Shown here in pieces: positions 26,139-33,137 of a DNA stretch of 64,000 bases. Position numbers and translations under genes: made by a program. The notes below the pieces were generated by a model that was given only the letters and a program-made list of their open reading frames with translations, had not been told where the DNA came from and made no database searches. The stretch is from Oscillospiraceae bacterium (GTDB lineage: Bacteria; Bacillota; Clostridia; Oscillospirales; Oscillospiraceae). Within the stretch, counting starts at the first letter, position 1; every line of letters begins with the position of its first letter. The stretch lies in NCBI GenBank assembly GCA_017458065.1, contig JAFTGD010000042.1, positions 208,896 to 272,895 of the forward strand. The letters are read 5' to 3'.

Positions 26139-27434
26139 TCACAGAACCATGCCTGACAGTCTGGGTAATGTCTCCGAAATCGCCGGGATATAAGTGATGC
26201 AGAGCAGGCAGAAAAGCATTACTACAATAAAGATGATGATGCCTTTGCAGACCGTCTCCAGCGATGTATTACCAACGCGGGCAGCAACAAAGAGATTGAT
26301 GCCGAGCGGGGGAGTAATAAATCCGATGGCGAGGTTAACCACCATGATGATGCCGAAGTGAATCGCTGAAAGCCCCAGTTGCAGCGCAACTGGCAACAGA
26401 ATCGGGGAGAGCACCATCATAGCTGGCGTAGTATCCATGAAGCAGCCAACAATCAGCAGAAGAATATTGATCAAAATCAACACGATAACTGGATTGCTGG
26501 AAACATTGAGGATACCCTGCGTGATCATGGCCGGGATCTGCTCAATGGTGAGAATACGCGTAAACGCTGTAGCCGCCCCAATGATCGCCATCGTTGTACC
26601 GTTGGTGGAGCATGCGCTCGCAATGGTATTGAAAAGTTGCTTCGGTGTGAGTTCACGGTAGATAAACATACCGCATACAAAGGCGTAAACTGCCGCGACG
26701 GCAGCCGCTTCCGTTGGGGTAAAAATGCCGCCGTAGATGCCGCCAAGAATAATGACCGGATCAATTAATGCCCACTTGGCATCCCAGATGATGGCAAGGC
26801 GCTCCTTACTGGTATATCTCCGGCTGTCGCCCTTCCACCCCATTTTCTTGCAGTAGAAGTAGCAGAGAACGCAGAGGCAAACCCCGATGAAGATACCCGG
26901 CAGGAATCCTGCCAGGAACATGCCGGTGATGGATGTCGTTGTGGAAACGCCATAAATGACCATGGGTATGCTGGGAGGAATAATGACACCGATGCAGCCG
27001 GCACAGGCTACGCATGCAAGTGTAAAGCTCTTGCTGTATCCTTTATCGAGCATACTTGGAACAACCATGGCGCCAACTGCGGCGACTGTGGCCGGGCCGG
27101 AACCACTGACAGCGGCAAAGAACATGCAAACCACAACCGTGACGATTGCGAGACCGCCCGTAATGTGCCCGAAGTATGCGTTACAGACATTCAGAATTCT
27201 TTTCGATACACCCCCTGCGGCCATCAGCTCGCCGGCAAGAATGAACAGCGGGATCGCCATAATCGGAAAGGAATCTGTGCCGCCTATCATCTGCTGCACC
27301 ATAAAACTGGAGGTAAGACGCGAGCTGTTAAAGACAACACAAAGAGACGCCATGCCAATGGCAATGCCGACCGGGACGTTCAAAATCAAAAACACAACAA
27401 GGGAAACAAACAAGATAATGGCAGCCTGACTCAT
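26139..27434 (-). CDS. dctM: TRAP transporter large permease, DctM type
   Basis: A 431-residue membrane protein with about twelve hydrophobic helices. Family motifs include FPIMAIPLFILAGELMAAGG, SGSGPATVAAVGAMVVPSM and ITPPLGINLFVAAR. It forms the Na+-driven channel of a tripartite transporter with the DctQ protein, whose gene it overlaps by four bases. The likely cargo is a sugar acid, given the dehydratase, kinase and aldolase downstream. Confidence 0.92.
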   Translation of the reverse strand: MSQAAIILFVSLVVFLILNVPVGIAIGMASLCVVFNSSRLTSSFMVQQMIGGTDSFPIMAIPLFILAGELMAAGGVSKRILNVCNAYFGHITGGLAIVTVVVCMFFAAVSGSGPATVAAVGAMVVPSMLDKGYSKSFTLACVACAGCIGVIIPPSIPMVIYGVSTTTSITGMFLAGFLPGIFIGVCLCVLCYFYCKKMGWKGDSRRYTSKERLAIIWDAKWALIDPVIILGGIYGGIFTPTEAAAVAAVYAFVCGMFIYRELTPKQLFNTIASACSTNGTTMAIIGAATAFTRILTIEQIPAMITQGILNVSSNPVIVLILINILLLIVGCFMDTTPAMMVLSPILLPVALQLGLSAIHFGIIMVVNLAIGFITPPLGINLFVAARVGNTSLETVCKGIIIFIVVMLFCLLCITYIPAISETLPRLSGMVL

Positions 27435-27916
27435 CCTTCATACTCCTCTCCGTTTTTGATGCAGCGAATCCTGTAAAGAATCGTCTGGATCTGGCGGATC
27501 ACGGCGAAACCAAAGCCGAAAAAGGTCGAAATATAGACATATTTAAAAGGGATGCTCATTGCGGAGGAAACGCGCGTCTGTTTCAGAGAATAGGCCAAAC
27601 CTGTATAAGCGATATAGCAGGCAAAGAAAAGGAAAACCAGGTCGCCGATGATCACCACATATTTCCGGACTTTCTTCGGAAAGAGGCCAAGTGCCGCGTC
27701 AATTTTAATGTGCTTTCGCATCTGGCAGCCATAGCTTATCCCGAGATAAACCAGCCAAATAAATATATAGCGGGCAAGTTCCTCAGACCAACTCAGCGAA
27801 TTGTGAAACACGTAACGTGCCACAACTTGGATGAAAATGATGACTGCCATGACGCTCATCAGGACTACGCAACAGCATTTTTCGAGATTCTCATCCATCC
27901 ATTTGAGAACTTTCAA
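27431..27916 (-). CDS. dctQ: TRAP transporter small permease, DctQ type
   Basis: A 161-residue protein with four transmembrane helices and the family motif YVFHNSLSWSEELARYIFIWLVYLG at residues 35-60. It connects binding protein and large permease. It overlaps dctM by four bases and is separated from dctP by a hairpin that may lower its expression relative to the binding protein. Confidence 0.92.
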   Translation of the reverse strand: MKVLKWMDENLEKCCCVVLMSVMAVIIFIQVVARYVFHNSLSWSEELARYIFIWLVYLGISYGCQMRKHIKIDAALGLFPKKVRKYVVIIGDLVFLFFACYIAYTGLAYSLKQTRVSSAMSIPFKYVYISTFFGFGFAVIRQIQTILYRIRCIKNGEEYEG

Positions 27917-27975
27917 TTCACGACACTCCTTTATGACATCAGATCTCCAGAGTCAATTTCCGCGGGAAAAACAAC

Positions 27976-28023
27976 GAGAGCCGCTGTGGCATGGAAAGCT
28001 GCCCCATGTCAACAGCGGCTCTC
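27976..28023 (-). terminator. Attenuating hairpin between dctP and dctQ
   Basis: A perfect 12-bp outer stem, GAGAGCCGCTGT with ACAGCGGCTCTC, encloses an inner GGCATGG/CCATGTC pairing. On the minus strand it is followed by TTGTTTTTC. It would end most transcripts after dctP. Confidence 0.75.
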
Positions 28024-28031
28024 TCCAAACT

Positions 28032-29048
28032 TCAGTCTCTTGCGGCAGCAAGCGTGTCAATCAGCTGCTGGCCCAGTTCAGGGTGCTCCATCTTCTGCAT
28101 AGCCATCGTTGCACAGTCGGCGGAATCTGCAGCGGCCTTGAATTCTGCCAGGACGTCGTCAGAAAGTTTGACTACTTTGCAGCCGGCGGCCTCAATGGTC
28201 GCAACATCTTCTGCTTCATATTTTTCAGACTGTTCGCGCTCGTACTGGGTAGCTTCCGACATAGCCCGGGTAATAGCGTCCTGCTGTTCTGCCGTCAGAC
28301 TGTTCCAGCGGTCAAGATTCATGACGACATAGTAGGGAGTGAAGCTGTGACGGGTTTCGGCTGCAAATTTTTCGACTTCCTCAAACTTGTTGCCGACAAT
28401 AATTCCGTAGGGGTTTTCCTGTCCGTCAACAGTTCCCTGTTGCAGCGCAGTGAAGACCTCAGAAAACGCCATCGGGGTCGGGTTGGCACCCATCGCCTTC
28501 CATGCGGCCAGATGAATTGCATTATCCATTGTGCGCAACTTCAAACCCTTCAAATCCGCAACAGTATTAATCTCTTTGTTGTTTGTTGTGACGTTGCGGA
28601 AACCGTTCTCCCAGAGCGCCAGCCCTTTCAGATTCAGACTTTCTACGCCGTTTAGGATTGCCTGCCCTGCTTTGCCGGCAAAACCGACGTCGAAAACTTC
28701 ATCCCTGCTAAGAAACAGATACGGCGTGTCAAAGATATAGAAATCATTGTAAGAGGAGGCCACAGAAGATGTAGACCCGATAGAAATGTCGCACTCACCG
28801 GTTTGGGTCATTTCCCATCTCTGCTCATCATTGCCAAGCTGATTATCTGGGAAGTCCTTGCAGACAATAGTACCGCCAGAATAATCCTCCACCAGCTCAA
28901 TGAATTTCGTCACTGCATCTTTTGCATTCATGGATGTGACACCGCCAATGATCAGTTCGACTGGCTTTTCTTTTGCTGCCTCCGCAGAAACAGCAAACAT
29001 GGATACCATAATCAGGATCAACAGGGTCGCGAGGAGTCTTTTTTTCAT
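28032..29048 (-). CDS. dctP: TRAP transporter substrate-binding protein, DctP type
   Basis: A 338-residue exported protein with a signal peptide (MKKRLLATLLILIMVSMFAVSAEA) and no lipobox. It has the DctP pattern, including the arginine in LKGLKLRTMDN that binds the carboxylate of the ligand and the PMAFSEVFTALQQGTVDGQENP motif. It captures an organic acid for the DctQM permease. It is the first gene after the operator-bearing promoter at 29167. Confidence 0.92.
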   Translation of the reverse strand: MKKRLLATLLILIMVSMFAVSAEAAKEKPVELIIGGVTSMNAKDAVTKFIELVEDYSGGTIVCKDFPDNQLGNDEQRWEMTQTGECDISIGSTSSVASSYNDFYIFDTPYLFLSRDEVFDVGFAGKAGQAILNGVESLNLKGLALWENGFRNVTTNNKEINTVADLKGLKLRTMDNAIHLAAWKAMGANPTPMAFSEVFTALQQGTVDGQENPYGIIVGNKFEEVEKFAAETRHSFTPYYVVMNLDRWNSLTAEQQDAITRAMSEATQYEREQSEKYEAEDVATIEAAGCKVVKLSDDVLAEFKAAADSADCATMAMQKMEHPELGQQLIDTLAAARD

Positions 29049-29126
29049 TGCTTTTCTTCCTTTCTGTTTTGAAATATCAATAACATGGTCATTGCCATAT
29101 TATTTTACAGAACTTTGCGCCGCCGC

Positions 29127-29144
29127 ACGTCGTACGCGCGACGT
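29127..29144. promoter_or_regulatory. Inverted repeat in the dctP leader
   Basis: ACGTCG (29127-29132) and CGACGT (29139-29144) with a 6-base spacer, GC-rich in an AT-rich setting, downstream of the dctP promoter. A second binding site for the local regulator is possible. Confidence 0.4.
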
Positions 29145-29166
29145 ATGACGACCGATGATGGCAAAA

Positions 29167-29202
29167 ATATAACACCATTAACTTTAGCTTGTCAATGGTG
29201 TT
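29167..29202 (-). promoter_or_regulatory. dctP promoter with overlapping inverted repeat
   Basis: On the minus strand, TTGACA (29190-29195), 17-base spacer, TTATAT (29167-29172). Perfect 9-bp arms AACACCATT (29171-29179) and AATGGTGTT (29194-29202) cover both promoter elements. It is the best candidate operator for the FadR-type regulator encoded next door. Confidence 0.7.
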
Positions 29203-29274
29203 TTTGAAATAACTTTATATTTTGTCAGTTTCACCAGTAATATGGACTGGGTTTTGTAGATTATTACCAAAGAA

Positions 29275-29997
29275 TCAAATTTCTGATGTTTGTTTTGCTT
29301 TCAGCCGTTCAATGTTTTCAAGATTGGATTCAATATGCTTCAGCATGTTGGCTTTGGCCCCCTTTGTATCGTTCGAACAGATTGCTTCCATTGTTGCCCT
29401 GTGAAGCTCAACGGTACTTTGGAGCATATCTGGATCTTTGAATCTGGTGAAAATCTGAACACTGTAAGTCACAATAGAGAGTAGTTCAGACAGGACGTTG
29501 TTATGTGTACAGGATGCAATATAATGATGGAAAGCAATATCTTCCAAACAGTGGTCTAAACCATTAGAGATTTTTTCCTCGACTGCTTCGCAGCGCTGTC
29601 GCAGCTCCTGTTTTTCATCTTCCTGAATACGTTTAGCGGCCAACGAGGCGATCCATGGTTCAAGATGAACACGGACTTCATAAAGTTCTTCTGCTAGCTT
29701 AATTTTGTCGGTAATGTATTCAAATCCCAGCGGGTCGTTCACCTGTCCGATCTTCTCGGTTACAAAAGTACCTTTTCCACGGCGAATCTCCAGGCAGTTG
29801 CGTGCAACCAACAGTTTTACCGCTTCCCGGATAGTTCCTCTGCCGACATTCAGTCTCTCTGCCAGCTCAAACTCATTTGGAAGCTTATCCCCGACTCCGA
29901 TGTTCTGTTCCTTGATGAGATCGCTGATCTGTTCCGCAACCCGTTCCGACAGCGATAATTCCTTGTGCTGCTGTACCGTTTTAAAAATACTATCCAA
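29275..29997 (-). CDS. GntR-family regulator, FadR subfamily
   Basis: A regulator of about 240 residues. An N-terminal winged helix (LSERVAEQISDLIKEQNIGVGDKLPNEFELAERLNVGRGTIREAVKLL) is followed by an all-helical FCD ligand domain. Such proteins usually repress sugar-acid operons until the acid or its metabolite binds. An ATG at 30036 would lie inside the promoter's -10 TATAAT, so it cannot be on the transcript. The TTG at 29997, with AGAAGGG upstream, is preferred; a GTG at 30006 is another option. It probably controls the TRAP and Entner-Doudoroff genes. Confidence 0.87.
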   Translation of the reverse strand: MDSIFKTVQQHKELSLSERVAEQISDLIKEQNIGVGDKLPNEFELAERLNVGRGTIREAVKLLVARNCLEIRRGKGTFVTEKIGQVNDPLGFEYITDKIKLAEELYEVRVHLEPWIASLAAKRIQEDEKQELRQRCEAVEEKISNGLDHCLEDIAFHHYIASCTHNNVLSELLSIVTYSVQIFTRFKDPDMLQSTVELHRATMEAICSNDTKGAKANMLKHIESNLENIERLKAKQTSEI

Positions 29998-30034
29998 AGT
30001 ACACACCGCCCTTCTGCTACATACGACATCCGAC

Positions 30035-30069
30035 ATTATAAAGGAAATCTACCTCTCTCGTCAAGAGGT
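30035..30069 (-). promoter_or_regulatory. Promoter of the FadR-type regulator gene
   Basis: On the minus strand, TTGACG (30059-30064), 18-base spacer, TATAAT (30035-30040). A short inverted repeat ACCTCT/AGAGGT (30051-30056, 30064-30069) overlaps the -35. Confidence 0.65.
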
Positions 30070-30154
30070 GTACTTTTTAATATGATGTGTTTTTTGAAAA
30101 ATTCGGCAAGATTGCGAGGAATGTGTAAAGTACAGCACGACAGATTTTATATCT

Positions 30155-30237
30155 GAAAATTTGTTGATTTGCTCCTTATTTCATACTCAAAAATTTGTTG
30201 AAAACAGCTTGACTTCATACTCGATTTTTTGTATTAT
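30155..30237 (+). repeat. Tandem 34-bp repeats leading into a promoter
   Basis: Two units, 30155-30188 and 30189-30222, share AAAATTTGTTGA near the start and TTCATACTC at the end, each 34 bases apart. A promoter TTGACT (30209-30214), 17-base spacer, TATTAT (30232-30237) sits on the second unit and drives the ATPase gene. Confidence 0.6.
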
Positions 30238-30280
30238 TACCTTGGTAAAGCCTTTTATTCTCTATACTCGGAGGATCTAT

Positions 30281-31633
30281 ATGGACATTAAAAGAAAAGC
30301 TTACAATCAGCTGTTACACTGGAAGAATGCTTCCCCCTCTTCCAAGGCAATCCTTATTAAAGGCGCCCGCCGGGTCGGAAAAAGCTATCTGGCAGAAGAA
30401 TTTGCAAAGAATGAATATGCCAGTTACATTCTCATTGATTTCGCCAGTCCTTTAGCTGGGACGAAAGCGATTTTTGATCGGTATGGAAACCGACAGAATC
30501 TGAATGAGTTTTTCAACCAGCTTTCTGTTCTATATGGCATTCCCCTGATCGAAAGAAGGTCTGTTTTCATCTTTGATGAAATTCAGAAATATCCCAAAGC
30601 CAGGGAACTCATCAAATATCTTGTGGCAGACGGTCGTTATGATTACATTGAGACCGGTTCCCTGATTTCCATCCATAAAAATGTAAAAGACATCGTAATC
30701 CCATCCGAGGAAGAAGAACTGCTCCTTCACCCTCTTGATTTTGAAGAGTATCTTTCTGCATTGTCCGATCCCGTCACAGTTCCGTTCCTGCGAGAAGCCT
30801 ATCAAGCCAGCCGGCCCCTGGGGAATATGCTCAAACCCATGATGGATAAGCTGAGGGGATATATGCTGGTTGGAGGCATGCCACAGGCTGTTATTGAATA
30901 CGCCACTTCAGGAAATATAGACCGGGTGGAGCACATTAAGCGTGGAATCATCAAGCTATATCGGGAAGACATTGCAAAATACGCCGAGGGTTATGTTGCA
31001 GAAGCAAAGGCTGTTTTCAATGCAATCCCTTCGCAACTTGCCCATCATGATAAAAAAATCAAATATTCCTCTTTAGGAGAGGGAGACCGTTTCTCCAGCT
31101 ATAAAGACGCGATTCGATGGATTGACGATTCCATGGTTGGTTCTCTTTGTTCTGGAACCGATCAGCCTGACCTTTTCAGTGAGTTCGCGGTTCAGCCATC
31201 CAAACTGAAATGCTATATGGGCGATACCGGCCTGCTGTTGACGCTGGCTGCAGGTACAAACTATCTGAAAAGCGATTTGTATAAGACTTTTATGAAGGGA
31301 AGCCTGTCCGTGAATCAGGGTATGATGACCGAGAACCTGGTAGCGCAGGCCTTATCTGCTTCAGATGTTCCTTTGCGCTTCTATGAAAAAACCGTCAGCC
31401 ATGATGGCGTCACAAAGAAATACGAAGTGGATTTTCTGATTGTTGTGGATGGAAAAGTGATTCCCCTGGAAGTCAAGAGCGGTAATCGAAAAAAACATCC
31501 TTCTCTGGATTATTATTGTCAGACGTATAAGAAACAGACTGGAAAAGGAATTATTTTGACGAAGGGCGATCTTCGTATCACTGAGGAATATCGTTATATT
31601 CCTCTGCCTATGGCCTGGTTTTTACTGGAATAG
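30281..31633 (+). CDS. ATPase with DUF4143 and a nuclease-like C-terminus
   Basis: A 450-residue protein. Walker A is KGARRVGKSYLAEEF and Walker B is SVFIFDEIQKYP. The middle carries the DUF4143 pattern. Near the C-terminus, KKYEVDFLIVVDGKVIPLEVKSG fits the D...ExK pattern of PD-(D/E)XK nucleases. Such genes are common and patchy in gut bacteria, and their role is unknown. The start at 30281 has GGAGG upstream. Composition is AT-richer than the origin block, suggesting an acquired gene. Confidence 0.87.
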   Translation: MDIKRKAYNQLLHWKNASPSSKAILIKGARRVGKSYLAEEFAKNEYASYILIDFASPLAGTKAIFDRYGNRQNLNEFFNQLSVLYGIPLIERRSVFIFDEIQKYPKARELIKYLVADGRYDYIETGSLISIHKNVKDIVIPSEEEELLLHPLDFEEYLSALSDPVTVPFLREAYQASRPLGNMLKPMMDKLRGYMLVGGMPQAVIEYATSGNIDRVEHIKRGIIKLYREDIAKYAEGYVAEAKAVFNAIPSQLAHHDKKIKYSSLGEGDRFSSYKDAIRWIDDSMVGSLCSGTDQPDLFSEFAVQPSKLKCYMGDTGLLLTLAAGTNYLKSDLYKTFMKGSLSVNQGMMTENLVAQALSASDVPLRFYEKTVSHDGVTKKYEVDFLIVVDGKVIPLEVKSGNRKKHPSLDYYCQTYKKQTGKGIILTKGDLRITEEYRYIPLPMAWFLLE

Positions 31634-31664
31634 GAAATGTCGACAGAAGACATGGACAGAAGAA

Positions 31665-31689
31665 ACAGCGCAGCAGGCTGCTGCGCTGT
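31665..31689. terminator. Terminator between converging genes
   Basis: Perfect 11-bp stem, ACAGCGCAGCA with TGCTGCGCTGT, and a 3-base loop. T-rich sequence follows on the minus strand, so it mainly ends the foldase operon. Confidence 0.65.
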
Positions 31690-31706
31690 CGTCTTCCGTA
31701 TAGCTC

Positions 31707-33137
31707 TTACTCTGTGACGAAGGACATCAGATTCGGCTGCTCATGACCCGGGAGCCACTCGAGCTCGAGGGAGTCGGCCAGGGCCTGCAGCTTCTCGCCG
31801 TATTCCTGATTCGCCGCCAGCATACGGGCGGTTCTGGCCTCGCCGGTGACGCTGTTGAACTCGACAATGGCGTCCGGGGAGTACGGCAGACGCAGGATGA
31901 TGTGGTAGCCGTAGCTGGTGTCGACGATGTCAGAGATCTCATACTCCTCCAGCGCGTTGGCGGCGTTTTCAAACACCGGCACCATGGTGCCCGGCGCGTA
32001 GGTGTAGCCCTCGGGATAGTGGCGCTTGCCCGGGTCCTCGCTGAGTTCCGTCACCTTCTGAAGGAAGGCCTCCTTGCGCGCCTGGGGATCCTCGATGGCG
32101 CGCAGCTCGGCAAGCAGCGCCTCCAGGTCCGCCTTCTTTGCCGCGAGGGCAGCCTCGTCCAGCTCCTCGCCGGTGCTGTCGTCGATGTTCCGGAAGAGGA
32201 TGTGGGCGGCGCTGATGTACTCGTTGTCCTCCAGGAACTTGAGGGCTGTCTCATCGTCGATGTTCTCGGCCTTTTCGCCGTAGATCTTGTTGAAGCTCTC
32301 CTGATACAGGAAGTTCTGCGTCACGATGCGGGCGTACATGTCCTCGGAGAGGTGGATGCCCTTCAGGTACTCCAGGAACTCCTCCTTCGTGGCCCCTTCG
32401 CCCATCGCCGAGACGATATCCTGCTCCATCTGGCTCTCGATCATGGCCTGCATCTCTTCGCCGACCTCGACGCCGTTCTGCTCGGCAAAGGTCTCCAGCG
32501 CGCCGAGCTGGATCATCAGGTTGTCCGCGCTCTCCAGCGCCGCCTCGGCATAGGTGTCGCCGTCCTCTTCAATGGCGTCGCCCCAGGCAAACTCCATTCC
32601 GTAATAGGCGGACATGGCGTCAAAGTAATCCTCGATCTGGCCGCACTGCGTGAAGAGAATGTAGAAGTAGTCTCCCCAGGTCTCCTCTTTGCCGGCGACC
32701 TTGAGGACCTTTTCATCCGGATCGTACAGGCTGCGCAGGGCCTCATAGTTGAGACGGCCGGAGGCCGTGTCGGGCTCGTCAGGCACCGTGGACGGCGCTT
32801 CCTCAGCCGGTTCGGCGGCAGCTTCCGCGGGCTCCGCCTCAGCGGCGGGCTCCTCTTCCGCGGCCGGTTCCGCGGCTTCGGCGGGTGCGGCAGGCTCTTC
32901 CGCAGCCTCTGCCTCAGCGGGTTCCTCTGCGGGCTCGGCGCTGTCCTCGCCGGTGACATAGACCGCCGTCGGGCCGTCTGCGCCGCCGATGACGCTGACG
33001 GTGGGCTCCTGCGTATCGGAGGTTACAATGTTCGGCAGAACCTCGTTATAGGGGGCCCGCTCCTTCGAACCGGTCAGCCCGAAGATTCCGATGATCACCA
33101 GGCAGACGACCAGAAGGCCGATGACAAATTTTTTCAT
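31707..33137 (-). CDS. Parvulin-like foldase (PrsA/SurA type), membrane-anchored
   Basis: A 476-residue extracytoplasmic protein. An uncleaved or signal helix (residues 5-21) is followed by a short conserved segment with GGADGPTAVY (51-60), then an Ala/Glu/Pro-rich linker to about residue 120. Next comes a SurA/PrsA-like helical chaperone part and a C-terminal parvulin domain (YISAAHILFRN to YGYHIILRLPYSP). It would help fold exported proteins. The ATG overlaps the mfd stop by four bases. Confidence 0.8.
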   Translation of the reverse strand: MKKFVIGLLVVCLVIIGIFGLTGSKERAPYNEVLPNIVTSDTQEPTVSVIGGADGPTAVYVTGEDSAEPAEEPAEAEAAEEPAAPAEAAEPAAEEEPAAEAEPAEAAAEPAEEAPSTVPDEPDTASGRLNYEALRSLYDPDEKVLKVAGKEETWGDYFYILFTQCGQIEDYFDAMSAYYGMEFAWGDAIEEDGDTYAEAALESADNLMIQLGALETFAEQNGVEVGEEMQAMIESQMEQDIVSAMGEGATKEEFLEYLKGIHLSEDMYARIVTQNFLYQESFNKIYGEKAENIDDETALKFLEDNEYISAAHILFRNIDDSTGEELDEAALAAKKADLEALLAELRAIEDPQARKEAFLQKVTELSEDPGKRHYPEGYTYAPGTMVPVFENAANALEEYEISDIVDTSYGYHIILRLPYSPDAIVEFNSVTGEARTARMLAANQEYGEKLQALADSLELEWLPGHEQPNLMSFVTE

